Below are positions 35,410 to 48,185 of a stretch of DNA of 64,000 nt, one piece after another. Position numbers and translations under genes: made by a program. The notes beneath the pieces are model-generated. The model was not told the origin of the DNA. It worked only from the letters and a program-made list of their open reading frames with translations, and made no database searches. The DNA comes from Manis javanica (Eukaryota; Chordata; Mammalia; Pholidota; Manidae). The DNA lies in assembly GCF_040802235.1 (NCBI RefSeq), contig NC_133170.1, forward strand, positions 43,843,501 to 43,907,500, written 5' to 3'. How positions within the stretch are numbered: position 1 is the stretch's first letter; each line of letters starts with the position of its first letter.

Positions 35410-36019
35410 GAAAAACAATGTAATTTTTTTTTTCTGTGCTTTTTTTTTTTTTGAGAGGGCATCTCTCATATTTATTGATCAAATGGTTGTTAACAACAAT
35501 AAAATTCTGTATAGGGGGGTCAATGCTCAATGCACAATCATTAATCCATCTCAAGCCCAATTCTCGTCAGTTTCCAATCTTCTGAAGCATAATAAGTTCT
35601 TACATGGTGAACGAATTCTTACATAGTGAATAAGCTCTTACATGGTGAACAGTACAAGGGCAGTCATCACAGAAACTTTCGGCTTTGATCACGCATCATG
35701 AACCATAAACAATCAGGTCAAATATGAATATTCGTTTCATTTTTATACTTGATTAATGTGGATCCCACATTTCTCCCTTTATTATTATTATTATTATTTT
35801 TAATAAAATGCTGAACTGGTAGGTAGATGCAAGACAAAGGTAGAGAACATAGTTTAGTGTTGTAAAAGAGCAATTGTAGATGATCAGGTGTGTGCCTGTA
35901 GACTATGTACCAATCCAAGCTAGACAAGGGCAACAAAACATCCACGGATGCAGAAGCTTTCTCTCAAAACAGGGGGGGTGAGGTTCTAAGCTTCACCACT
36001 GAAAAACAATGTAATTTTT
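35410..36019 (-). mobile_element. Poly(A)-tailed retroelement with perfect 19-bp target-site duplication
   Basis: GAAAAACAATGTAATTTTT occurs at 35410-35428 and again at 36001-36019. Between them is a 572-bp minus-strand insert starting with a T12 run (35441-35452) and containing 'ggcatctctcatatttattg', three 'cttacat(g/a)gtgaa' repeats and an (ATT)n stretch. This is the structure left by LINE-1-type target-primed reverse transcription. I recall related sequence as a LINE-associated repeat in pangolin-like genomes, but it contains no ORF2 sequence. Confidence 0.85.
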
Positions 36020-37339
36020 AACATTCTATTTCAACTTTTACATTACTTGCAGAAGAACATCTAATTAATGATACACATTTTAATAATACAATGGATTTGT
36101 TATAGATATTTCTAGAAACCTTAAATAAGTAGCTTGCACTCCCTTAAAATTTCAAATGATGTAAGGTAAGTCAATGTGTCCCTTAGGTCATGTTGAGAGA
36201 TGAGTGTTGTTTAGTTTATAATTGTTGGTAAATCTGGGCTAGGAAAACTCATAACTACTTACAGTAAGTACAATATGACATAAGACACTAAAAGTCTGAT
36301 TTGAATGTATTTTGTAGCCCATTTTGGATATAAAATTTTGTACAAAAGTCTATTGTGTTTTTATTCATCAGAAAAAATTAATCAATGTGGTTTTTTAACT
36401 TACCATTTATACTGACAAAAAAGACCACCACAAATAAGTCCATACATGATTTTTAATATAAATTACAAAAATGTAGTTAAGGTTATACTAATATCACATA
36501 TAACAGCTTATTAATAACTTCATACAATTAATTTAATATATATTGTCAATTTAACCAATTTTACCAATTTTATATTAGAAAGTTATATTGTAAAATAAAA
36601 ATAAAACAAATAATTGATGACTTTCTTATCAATTAGTACATTAGTAAAAGACTGTGTATATGTATACATACACGTACCCATGCACATATACACAGACATA
36701 AGCACATATTGGGGGATGCAATATTATTTATATAATTTCCTCTAAATTTGTCTATAGATTTCATGCAGTCCTATTTAATATTTTGCAATAAATTTTGGTG
36801 CAACTTGGAATACAAAAGGGCACACATTCATACATTATGGTATTCCATCATCTCACATATGGTGGATTCACAAAGAAAAACAGAAGAATTTAGAAGTGAA
36901 TTTAAAGGGCCAGGAGGAATTACACACACCGTTTACTTATCATTGTAAAACCATCTAGGTTTACATAACTGTAGGTTTAAGTAAATGTTTCTATCTGGTG
37001 TTACAAAGAGAACTCAAAGTGAAATATTAGTATCACTTAAAAAACTCACTATAAAATCTACACTTACGTATATTATGTACATATGTATATTATGTAAGCA
37101 TACATAAGTATATCTATATACATAATAAATACACATTTAAGTTATGTAATTAAAGTACAAGAAAGACAATTTTCCATTCAAAAAGCACAAACATTATCAT
37201 GACTTTCTGGTGTGACTAAATTTGTGTGTGTGTGTGAATGTATATGAGTGTGTGTGTCCATTCTTGTGTGCATGCATGTATTTGAGTGCCTGTATGTGTA
37301 CTTCTTTGTGTATCTTTTACAACTAAAACCAATATACAT
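36020..37339. other. AT-rich DNA with (TA/CA) and (TG)-rich simple sequence
   Basis: No gene. Low-complexity alternating purine/pyrimidine stretches lie at 36640-36710, 37070-37130 and 37200-37315. Confidence 0.5.
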
Positions 37340-38450
37340 TAAATAAACACAGCTTTGGGGTCGGGGGACACGGGGCGGCCCGGCCGGCGGGGAGGGTCAG
37401 CCCCAGGCCGGGCGGGGAGTTGGGAGGCAGGGGCGGCGGGGGCGGCTCCCAGCGTGGCTGTACCCGGTCCCAACCCCAACCGCCACCCCGCCGCGGGCAG
37501 TAGCCGCTCGGGAGGCGGGAGGAGCGACCGCGGCCCTGCAGCCCAGCTCCGCGGAGGCTCTCGGCGAGCCACAGGCACCGGGCCCGCACCGCCCCAAGCC
37601 GGACGGTCAGCCCCGCGAGGGCGCAGCGGGGGAGCCCAGGAGGGGGTCGGCGAGGCTGGCATCCTGCAGGAGTGCAAACGCAGCCGAAAAAGGCGGCAGG
37701 ACAGGATAAATCTTCAGATGAGAAAGTGCGAACAAAAGGGAAGAGGGGAGCAAAGGGAAAGCCGGCCGAGGTGGCGAACCAGGAAGCTGAAGGTTTACCC
37801 GCAGGAAACGGAGACACTGAACGCGAGAATCCAGCCTCTGATGACGCAGGAGATAAAGCAGCCAAGTCTGGTTAATATCATGCACTATGTCTTATCAGTG
37901 CTCCCTGTCTCCCCTCTTGTACAATCCAGAGGAATATTTTGTAAATGGCAAGTTTCTTCGTAGCTCTAGGAACATTTTTAAGAAGAAGGGGATCCCACCT
38001 CATCTCACTTTTAAGTGTAAATGCTTTTTTTTTAAGAGGTGAAATCATTCACTGGTTGTTTATTTTTTGGTACAACCAGAAAACAGTGGGATATTGAATA
38101 TGGGACGCTTTGATTGTCTTGGGTGGGAGCTTAATGGGGGTAGATTTTATATCCTGTATTATAAACATGCTAAACGGCAATTTGGAGTCAGTCGTGCAAT
38201 TAATATATCCTGAACATTTTAAATTACTTCTACTCCTGTGTTGTTTTTGGTAAGTTTCCTAAAGAAAAACCACTCCTTGATCCTGGCTTCCCTGTCAGAA
38301 TTTTGTGCACTCTGTAACATCTTTGATCTTAGTAGTCCAGTTTTCCTAGTAACTTTGTTAATTTGCTGTAAAAGATTGAAAATCTGCATATGTAATGTAT
38401 ATGATAAGTTGTGAATTAGGGAAACTATGATGTAATAGCATATCAATATT
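37340..38450 (+). pseudogene. HMGN1: HMGN1 processed pseudogene (retrocopy)
   Basis: A frame at 37672-37875 reads KAAGQDKSSDEKVRTKGKRG and ends ASDDAGDKAAKSG, clearly the C-terminal two thirds of HMGN1, a nucleosome-binding architectural protein. The stop is followed by sequence I recognise as HMGN1 3' UTR (37876-38040 and probably on). No introns are present. Upstream the copy is broken: the initiator ATG has changed, and a small deletion near 37660 puts the nucleosome-binding segment (RRxSARL) in another frame. The GC-rich 37340-37600 part is probably the retained 5' UTR. No clear poly(A) tail or target-site duplication was found, so both ends are approximate. Confidence 0.85.
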
Positions 38451-40384
38451 TAAATATAATGGTACTTGATATTTTATTAAGGAAAATTTGCCTCCAAAGT
38501 TTAAGCTGGAAAGTCCCTGGAATAACTTGAGAAAAACATCACAAGTATGTGATTTTCTAGATATTCGGTACGTACGTTAAGAACTGTGTACAAATTGATA
38601 TGTCTGTGTACTGATGCTCAAAAAATATTTCAATTCTAAAAGAAAAAAGATAAACACAGAATTTTACAGATACCATAAAGTACCATAGATAGTTTTTACT
38701 TTGAAATGCCTTGACTCAAAGTGCACTGACATGGGGGAATTTCGAGATTCTAGGTAAAATGTGGCTCCCCGAAACAATACATGATTATAAACAGGAAGAA
38801 TAGAAAGGTAAGGAAGAAGAAAGTCAAAAAAGAAAAAAAAAATAGAAGCCTAATTTTGTCATTTGGCTGAGAGCAAAGAAAGAAATTTTGATAAAAATAC
38901 AGAAGTAGGTTAAAAAATCAGCCGGAAACTTAAGACAATGCATTATAATGTGAATAGTACCTTCAAAAAACTAGTGTTAAGCATTTTAAATCAACTTCGC
39001 CAGGAAATTGTTTTACAGACCAGGAAAATTGTTAATTTTGAAGTAATTAAAAGTGTGAATTTAGAAAAATAGATGAAACTGGACTCCAGTAAATCAATAT
39101 CATGTCTCAATGACTGTGACTTGAAATATTGGTTAAGTTGTATTTTTTTTCTGAATATTGGAATTTGGGCAGGAAAATGTCTTTTTTATTTATTTAACTC
39201 GACTTTCACTTTTATCATAAGAGATCAAGGTGTGTAATTTCATTAGTAGGTCTGATTTATTTAAAATGAACTCAAAATTTGATGATGTATGTTTTATCTA
39301 TTTTTGTATCAGCTAGTAAAGATAAGAGCCTTGAAAACCTTCAGAACATACCTTAAACAAAAACTCAAAATATGAAAGCAACAATAGTAATAAGTGTTAA
39401 TTTGTACAATAATAGCACTACCTCATTTTTTGGACATTTGAGCTTCTTTTAAAATATGTTTATTTCCAACAATTGTTTGATATCTATAGAACATGCTTTA
39501 TTTCACTTCTGAGTTTTAGAAAGAAAAAATTGTTTTCCCTCCAGTACTTTGTTAAAAATTATATACTATGTTTAATCTTCACTTTAAATATTAAGAATTA
39601 TAGTGATTTAACAATTTAATTGATCATTATAAATTGCCATAATTCATTTTTAGTTTGTAAAAATTAAGGTCATGAAGAACACCTGTTTTTTTCATATAAA
39701 ACTGATAATAGCAAAACTTCAGATTTTAATCAATGTTTCTCACAGTATCAGGAAAAGGTAATTGCCTCCTTTATTCTCACACTACCTATAAATGCATTCT
39801 TCTTGTAGTAATTGCCAGCAAAGATGTTCATGTCTTCCAATTTAGTGGCCACGTTAACAGTGTACCAAGTACTTCAAGAGAAATTGAACATTTACTTTAC
39901 CCTATCATTATGATATGGATATATAGCTATTGGATTCTGACTTTGAATCTATTTTTCTTCTTCAGCTATGCAGTGACATGTCCATGCTTTCACCACCCTT
40001 AGGATTACTATGATGTCTGGGTCATCTGATTTAATGAAACCACCATGATTACTGACACGACAATGGTTTAATTAAAATAAATGAGTAAAAAGTAGAAAAC
40101 ATGAAATATAGGATTAGGATATATAAGTCATAGTTAAACTGATGACTTTAATACAAATTAAAGTATTTGAAATACAAATAATTGGCCTCAAAGAAATTTA
40201 ACTATCATACAATACAAATTAATGTCTGCAAATATATTATACGTTACTTCAACAAATATGCACTGAATACCTACCCTGTACACTGTTTGATAATAAGGAA
40301 GTGAAGATGGAATTATATTACATTATAGTATATTATAAAAATCTTTAAAAAGCTCATAATATAATGTAATAACATGTATAAAAG
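38451..40384. other. AT-rich unassigned DNA
   Basis: No gene or RNA recognised; A-rich patches lie at 38640 and 38820. Confidence 0.4.
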
Positions 40385-40735
40385 ACATTGTTTTAGCTCA
40401 AGCTTTTACAACTAATTACCATAGCCTGGTGGTGTCAACCACAAACACTTAGTTCACAGTTCTGAAGGCTGGAAAGCCAAAGATCTACTGTCCGGTGACA
40501 GCCAGCTTCCTGATTGACAGATGACCTTCCTCATGCTATATCTTCATATGGTGGAGAACAGAGAGAAGCAAGCTCTTCTATCTGTTCTTATAAGGTCACA
40601 AATCCCATTCAAGAGGGTCCACCCTTATGACCTAATTACTTTCTAAAGGCCCCACCTCTAAATACCATCACGTTGGGGATTTGATTTCAATATATTAATT
40701 TTAGAGAGATACAAACATTCCATAGCAGACATATA
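40385..40735 (+). mobile_element. Old interspersed repeat, family not named
   Basis: 'cacagttctgaaggctggaa', 'cttataaggtcacaaatccc', 'cacccttatgacctaattac' and 'aaggccccacctctaaatac' form a well-known ancient mammalian repeat pattern. I recognise the pattern but am not sure of the family name. Confidence 0.65.
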
Positions 40736-41689
40736 TGGAAGATGAAAATGGATAAGCACAATGATGATAAGAATAAAATGCTATGGGATGAGATTGTAAG
40801 CACATTCTATTTGAATTAGAAAATTAACAAAGGCTAAATGGAGTTGGAAATATACAGTATTATTGTTAATATTTGAGTCTTAAAATAGCAATTCTGAAAT
40901 GATGGAAAGCACTAGAATAACTTAATAAAAAAATTTTTAAGTAAAATGATTTCCTTCAGCTATCTAAATATTTCAGACCCTTCTGATCTCTTCCCTTGAA
41001 GGGCAGGAGAAATCATTAGGAGTAAAGAATAAAAAGCTTTAAACCACTTGTACTTTCCTCTTGTTATCTTTTAGGAAGGGGAACCCAAGGAGTGGCCCTG
41101 CTGACTGGAGTCAGAGATCCTGGGACTAACTACATAGCCTTACATTTTCCTTTAAGCATTGTGACTACCTAGGGTATGTGGTGTGAGTTTGTGTGTGTGT
41201 GTGTTTATGCTCTATTTATAAAACCAATAGAAATTTAAATTTAATGTATCAATAAACCAATTTCTTTTAGATCTGAATATGACAAATACATATGTAAATG
41301 AATGTATTTCAAATAAAAATGTTTTCTGAAAATTGTTCCTGCCTGTGTGTCTTTATGTATTCTTCCTTTCCTGTCTCTATCCTTTTCTTACTCGCTCTCT
41401 GATCAGATAGATGTTCACTGTACCTTAAAGGTAGAAAGCATTCATTTCTAGAAAAGTTTACGTACAACAAGCAATAGCAGAAAAGCAGATGATCAATGCA
41501 AATACATGCATGTGCACACGTCCACAATACATGTGCGAACACACACACACACCACACACACACAAATATATAGTACATGACCTCAGTTTTTCTGGACTTA
41601 TCAAGCTCCATAAATACTATATTATTAAATTTCTACACAATACTTATACGCACTAATCTAGTCAACATGTTTATGAACCACATAAGATA
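40736..41689. other. AT-rich unassigned DNA with short TG/AC tracts
   Basis: Contains (TG)n near 41190-41206 and (AC)n near 41539-41565; otherwise nothing recognised. Confidence 0.45.
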
Positions 41690-42280
41690 GGCATATATGA
41701 TAGGTACTTTTCAAGGCCATCTGGATATGGCAATGAACAAAACGAAACAGCCCCAGGCCCAGTGATTTTTTTCATTCCACTAGACAGAAAAGAGATAGTA
41801 AACAAAATCGTAAATACATTACATACTCATAAATACTGTGAAGAAAAATAAAGCCAGGTAAAGGATTAGATCATGGTGGTGCTCATTAGATGAGCCAGAG
41901 AAAGCCTCTTTGGGAAGGTGAGATCTAAGTAGAGATGTCACTGAATGGGAGTAGTGGGCCCTGCAGCCTTCAGAGAGCAGGCCTATTTCAATCTGGGGGA
42001 GCAGCAAGTGCAAAGGCCCTGAGCATGTTGTGCTTGGTCCATTTGAAGGGCAGTAAAAAGGCAAAATGAGAGAGAAAGACTACAAAGGAGACCATCAGAA
42101 AACTGGGATTGGAGGTGACTAGGAACCAGGGCAAGGAAGTCGGATTTGTACTTAGATGGATAACCGCTGGGGGAATTTGTTGTTCTGAATAACATCTTTC
42201 TGGCTATGTAGAACAGATGATACAGGAGATTTGAAAAGAAGGGAAACAAAGAACCAGTAGTTTTGTGAACTTGTAGGCAG
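41690..42280 (-). mobile_element. L2 LINE fragment, antisense
   Basis: 'gagatctaagtagagatgtc', 'gcaagtgcaaaggccctgag' and 'tggaggtgactaggaaccag'-type phrases are the antisense L2 3' region. Confidence 0.7.
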
Positions 42281-42884
42281 GGAGTTTGGTGGCACAGACT
42301 GGTAACATTGCCTGCTAACTTCTCTATATGTCATTTTCAGTATCAAACATTGCTGAGATTTGGAATTCAGATTCATCATATAATTTCCATAGAAAGTTAA
42401 TAACACAATTTCTTTCTTGAGCTCAAAATCCTGGTAAGATATTAAACATTCTCTGTCATTTATTGAACTAAATAAAACTTGTCTTCAGTTGTAACTTTGT
42501 AACTTTCTTTGAGAGATTAACATGAGACTAACTAGGGAATGGCAGCAACATGTATCTAGTTTCTCCAGCCAAAATATCTGGAGTCATCTCCAGTTTACTT
42601 ATTCTTATCTAATCAATCAGCAAGTTTATTCAACTCTACCAGCATAATGCATATGGAATCTGGCTAGCTCTCTTCATCATCACCTCTACCATTCACGTCC
42701 AGCCACCTGGCCTCTGGCGGACACTTGCTCAATGGTCTTCTGATACCTCTCTTGGAAGTCTATTTTCTACAAAACAGTAGACTTTTCAAGATCCTAAGTC
42801 AGCTCATGTCAAAACCTTGCTCAAAGATTCTCCAAAATAAACTTCTCAATACACTAGACTCAAATTGACATGCACACATGGTCT
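42281..42884. other. Unassigned DNA
   Basis: AT-rich to about 42590, then mixed composition. A region near 42690-42860 may be a weak sense-strand L2 relic. No gene. Confidence 0.35.
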
Positions 42885-43400
42885 GTGATGGGGTTCAGGA
42901 CAGACTACTCCAAAATCTAGCATCTTGGCATATTGAGTACCTTAACGTGAAGGAATTTGAGAAAATGGCAGAGGCAGGTAGGTCACTGTGACTTCCTTCC
43001 CCTCATCCTTCTTCCCTGAAACAGATCATAAAATCTTCATGCAGGAGAAGCCCTCCCAATACCCAGGAGGAAGGAAGATATTCTTATCACCAGAGATCTG
43101 GAATTTAGGACTGAGAAATCTGTATGAACAAATTTTGTTCAACTAACCTTCACGTTCCCAGTTACTTTTTCACCATTTGCTATCCCTATCCCAAGTCCCT
43201 TTGTCTTGTCAATTCTTCACAAACGTATTGTTTGCTTGCCTGAAATTTATCAAAGTCTGCTGCTCTGTTCACTTCCTCAGGTCTGTATTCTTCCGTGAAG
43301 CCTCTGTGTACATGCAAAAATTCAATTAAATTTGTATGTTTTATCCTGTTAATCTCTCCCTGTCAGTTTAATTTTCAGACCCAAGCTGAGGCCTTAGGAG
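42885..43400 (+). mobile_element. LTR-like sequence
   Basis: Begins TGTGATGGGGTTCAGGA. It has a pyrimidine-rich 3' half with AATTAAA at 43323-43329, followed by a 'tctccctgtcagtttaattt' U5-like end. The layout fits a diverged ERV LTR on the + strand; the family is not assigned. Confidence 0.45.
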
Positions 43401-43429
43401 TGCTGAGGAAAACCTTGTCCTGCCCTCTG

Positions 43430-43870
43430 CTTATAAGATGTCACCTGTCTCCCCACCGTTCCTCAGGTCACCATGTACTTGCTGCATTGGCCTCCCTACT
43501 CTTCTTTAAAGATGTGAAGCTTACTCCCACCTCAGGTCCTTCGTATTGGCTGTTTCCTCTTCTTGGAATATTCTTTCCTGAGATATTTGGGCAACCAGCT
43601 CTTTGATGTATACATCTTCTTAGGTGTCACCGATGTAGCAAACTTCTTTACTATGCAATCTGAAAAAAACACCAGGTTCTTTCAGAGTTCCTACCACTTT
43701 TGTGCATACTGTTCATTTGCATTTTAAAATTGTTGTCTTTCTTGCCTATTCAGTTGTAAGCACTGAGAGTACTGGACAAATGGGTCTGTACATGGTCCCC
43801 TACCATGTAGGATACAGCCTGGTAGAGTGAGGTGTCTAATAAATATTTGTCAACTACATGAATGGATAAT
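43430..43870 (+). mobile_element. L2 LINE 3' end
   Basis: 'ggtccttcgtattggctgtt', 'cttggaatattctttcctga' and 'taataaatatttgtcaacta' follow the sense L2 3' end. Confidence 0.75.
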
Positions 43871-45399
43871 GTTTCTCACTTTTTAGAGGTTTCTAACTGA
43901 AAATTCAAAAGCACATATCTAATGTTCTGCCTTTCTGCATTTCCTAATGACCTGATAAAAATCATGGATGTTCTGAACTTTAATCCTCATTAAATTACCT
44001 CCTCTACTGAAACTAATAATCAGCTCTGGGCAAACATAATACAAAACTTCAGCATATTTCATGAATTTAATATAAATTTATTAAGTTGGAACACAAAAGT
44101 TATTGCAGTTTCAGATATATAAAAGACATCACCCACTTCCCGGGAGCGGCCACTTAAGTGGAGGAGACAGACAAATAAACTGCGAAGTGTATGAAATGTT
44201 GAGCTGGAGGGTCACACAGGCTTTTGGATGAGCACCCCAGGGGAGGCCCCTCAGCTAGACCTGCAGGTCAGAAGGGCTTCTTGGGGGAGATGATGCCTGC
44301 ATTGCTTATTAAAGGAACTTCCCCAAGTTGTGTTTTGCTCCAATACTGTTTTTGGATTTGTCAATTTTTAGCCAACTAAGGTACACTTAAGCTTGAAATT
44401 CTACTTTCTAAGCTCTTGCTAAAAATATTAGATTGTATCAGGTGAAGACTGGTAAACTTCCCTGCTGACTCAATACTAAATTACAAATTGCAAATCACTG
44501 TGTTGAAGTTTCTGACCAAAAGAATACCTACCTAACAAGAACATCATCTAAACCACATTGAGTGCTGTCAATGAGAAAAATTAATGTGTCACTTGGAAGA
44601 GAAGGAATTGCTTTCCTGGAGACAAAGTGAACCATATTTGGTCTTTCTTGCAGTTGAAACATTCTGTCATGTTGTCACAGAAAGAAATTTGTTTGACAAG
44701 CATATGTCTTTCTTGTGAATTCTTTAAAAAAGCAAGAATGTTTTCTAAGATGCATTCAATGAGTTTTGAGAATTCTTCAAAAGTTATCTTCAAAACCTGA
44801 GAAATGTAAATGTACATGAAATATCAAAAATGTTTTCATAAATCACGTGTTTTCAGCTTCAATCACTATTTTCAGCTGAATAAACCTGACAGGATAGTAA
44901 TGTAAATGAAAGAAAAAAAATTCAGAATAAAGACTCAAGGACTTATTTCAGTGTAGAGAATTGTAAGCTTCAGGTTTGCATAAATAGTAATCATTCTCAC
45001 TGAAGATAAAAAGAATAAAAGAATGTTGAAGGCTAAATTCTAAAGTTTTTCACAGTAGTAAAGTAGTATTGAAAATAGAAAGGGTGTGTGGAGAAAACAG
45101 AAGCCATCCTTATTTGTATAAAACTTAAATATGATTTATCCATTCAGGATATTAGATAAGCCCATATAAAAGTAAGGTTTTTTAAATGTTTCTAATTAGT
45201 AAAAATAATTTAAGGTAGTTAAGACATAGAGCTTTTTAGCCAAAAATATATGGTGACATAGACTAAACTAGTATTGAGAAGTTCCAAAATAACTCCTTTT
45301 TATTTTTTGTTCTTCTAAAATAGACCCAACTGTACACTGGAATTTCATTTAAGACAAAGATGAGATTTTCTATCAGTACTTAGTGATGTTGGGACAACT
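43871..45399. other. AT-rich unassigned DNA
   Basis: Near 44085-44130 'agttggaacacaaaagttat' resembles a mariner terminal repeat but has no partner I could find. Otherwise nothing recognised. Confidence 0.35.
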
Positions 45400-45660
45400 A
45401 AATATGTGTCTGGAAGGAAAAATTAAGCTGGATCTCTGCCTTATTATACCAAATTTAATTCCAGGTAGAATATAGATTTGACAATTTAAATGAATCCTAA
45501 AAATTCCTAGAATAAATCACAAGTAAAATTTTTAATATATTTTGGATATTAGTCCCTCATCAGATACATCATTTGTAAATATATTCTACCATACATTATG
45601 TTGCCTTTTCGTTTTGTTGATGGTTTCCTTTGCTGTGCAGAAGTTTTTTTTAGATTATTT
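45400..45660. mobile_element. Two LINE-1 ORF2 fragments in opposite orientation
   Basis: About 45410-45530 reads sense L1 ORF2 ('aaattaagctggatctctgc', then 'aattccaggtagaatataga'). From 45535 to 45655 the sequence is antisense L1 ORF2 ('ggatattagtccctcatcag', 'gttgatggtttcctttgctg'). Such head-to-head pieces arise from 5' inversion during L1 insertion. Confidence 0.65.
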
Positions 45661-46529
45661 TATTTAAACCTCCTAACTACTTTGTGGGGTACATGCTATT
45701 AGTCATCCCAATTTACAAATCAGAAACTAAAACTTTTAGTTATTAGATACAATGCCAAGGACACATGGATTTGTACATGGTGGAGAATGTGGGATGAAAA
45801 CAATGTTTTTCTTTTCTTTTCCTCCTTTTTCCAAGTACCAACCTGGTTTTGCAAAAAAATCTTGCCCTAGGGAACAATTCTGGACTAAGTACAAAACATT
45901 AGATTAGCATTTAAAAATTGCACATTTTTCTTGAGGATGGACTTATTTTTTATTGTTTTGTGGAAGATTCCTATAAATCATTGATATTTGAAATGATTTA
46001 ACATCATAATCACTTTCCCACCCCTAAGAAACTTCTTCACAACTGAGTTAATTCATCTTTGTTTAGTTATGTTTTTATGGGTTAAATGCCTGCTTTTATT
46101 TGACAAATTAAAGACTTCAGAATTTATTATTGGGTCTTGGTTTTAACGGTGTGATTTCATTGCAGTTCTCTCAGTGCTCATAAAAAAGATAATAGTTTTA
46201 GGTTTGAAACAAGGCTAAGAAGTTAAAAATGTTGTTCATATGATCAAGTAAGACATTTTGTAAGTAAATATTCTTAAAGTGAACAGTCACATCTTTTTAT
46301 AGTTTTTCTTTATGAAAGAATTTTGAATATATAATTAAAATTGGATATTAGAATTTATTTTCATATTATATAATATTTTATTGTCTGTTTCAACAGTCTT
46401 AAAATAATGCTTATGCTTTAAAAATGATGAAAACTAGCTGTGCACTAAATTTTTCTAAAGAGAAATAAATAAGTACATCAGTGTTCACATAAACAGACCA
46501 AAATGACAGACAAATGCTACATAAAAATT
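45661..46529. other. AT-rich unassigned DNA
   Basis: Nothing recognised. Confidence 0.4.
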
Positions 46530-47085
46530 AACGTAAAGCGGTAGAGCAGGTTTGGGAGCAAAGATTGGGAGTTGGGATTTGTTCATTTTAAATGTGAGAG
46601 ATTTGCCACATATCCAAATGTAAATGTTGGGCAGTATACACACTTGGTTTTTAGGAGAGATCTGAGCTGGAGATAAACATGTGGGAGTTATCAGCATATA
46701 GACTGTATTTAATGTATTTAAGGTCCTGTGACTGAATGAGATCACCAAGAAAGTGGGTATGCATAGAGAAAGAAAGAATTTATAGGATGGTACCCAGGAA
46801 CTCCCCAACATCAGGAGGTTGAGGAGAAAGAAGAAATCAGCAAAGAAAGCTCTCCAGTGAAGCAGTAAAGAACTGACAAGCAGTGGTGTTCTAGAAGCCA
46901 AGTGGTAGAGTAGCTGGAAAGCCTGACTGGAGTGGGTATAAGAGAAGATGAGAGGAGAGAAACTGGAGAGTCAGTGCATAGAGTTCTTTTAAGAAGGTTG
47001 TATGAGCAGGAGGCTTGAGGAGCTGGTGCCTGGGAGGAGGAGAAAGGAGGAGGCCACTGTTGCCTAGGAGAGCCACACATTTGTT
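46530..47085 (-). mobile_element. L2 LINE fragment, antisense
   Basis: 'gatctgagctggagataaac', 'gggagttatcagcatatag' and 'actgaatgagatcaccaaga' match the internal antisense L2 sequence. Confidence 0.75.
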
Positions 47086-48084
47086 GATTAATGACAAGTC
47101 TTTGGACTGGTGTTTCCCAAAGCGTGTCGAGCATATTACTGTGGGTATGTAAGATGGTTTTAAGTTGAACTTGAATGCTTGTTTTTACAATTTACTTGTC
47201 ATATTTTGAGCCTGATGTGTACTTGAAAAATACAGCTAGCACTTATAGTGATATAAAAGTGGTGGTATGAAGTTCCCTTTGAAATAAATTTATTTCAACA
47301 GGAAAGGTGAACCAATTTAAAGAATATGAAAAGCAATAGAGGTAGTTTATAGATATGGTAGGGTTACAAAAATAATTTAAGTTTAGAAAGCACATACTTG
47401 GGGCATCTATCCCCTTATCTGATTGAAGTCATATTTTCCTTCTCAGCCTTCCTAAAATCTCACTCATGTGAGATTTATTTATTCCCTCCCTGACTGCCTA
47501 TAACATGTCTTCTCTGAACCCTGCATTTTGATGTTGGATTATACTGTCACTTGTTTATATATTATATCATTTGTATTTTATCTGCTCAACAAGAATTCCA
47601 ATCAGGCTCTGCCCACCCCAATAGACACACATACACACACACACAATCCTCTTTGGAATTGTATTTGCTCTGGGGCCTGCTGGAACGTTTGCAGTGAGAG
47701 GATCTGTGAGAAGGTTGAAAAGCTAGACTGAGGCTCGTGTCTAGTAATTGGGAACTAAGCTGTTTTAGTGGCTGGTGTGGGTTAGGAGAGCCAGGCAGTT
47801 CCAGGTACTGTGTGCAAAGACAACAAGTCACAGAACCAGCTCAGGTAGTTGTCGAGACGAAGAGGTGAGGCTGGTAATCAGAACGTGGCAGCAGGTACTT
47901 TCAGGTAGCAGAGGTCCATGGGCAGTCCGGCAGGGGTCACTGTGGAAGTAAGGGACTCTGCACCTGATCAGACCATCACTCACCTGCTGGGCTCCAGGAA
48001 GGCCCCAGGAAGGAAGCCTGCCAGACTTAGGTGATTATCAGGATCTCCACAAGTGAGGAAGACTCCGAGAGGCTTATTTTAATG
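47086..48084. other. Unassigned DNA
   Basis: No gene. A short (CA)n tract lies near 47625-47645. Confidence 0.4.
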
Positions 48085-48185
48085 GAATTGATCTGGATTT
48101 GAATGTTAGCTTCATCTAGCCATGAGGCCTCTGTGTCTCACCTACAAAATGAGGATAGTAATTCCTATTAATTATTAATTAATTA
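48085..48185 (+). mobile_element. MIR SINE
   Basis: 'gatctggatttgaatgttag' followed by 'ctacaaaatgaggatagtaa' matches the MIR consensus. Confidence 0.7.

Noticed and set aside
37355-37963. 202-codon frame through the HMGN1 retrocopy
   Set aside because: It runs in a different frame from the HMGN1 coding sequence and owes its length to GC-rich 5' UTR DNA.
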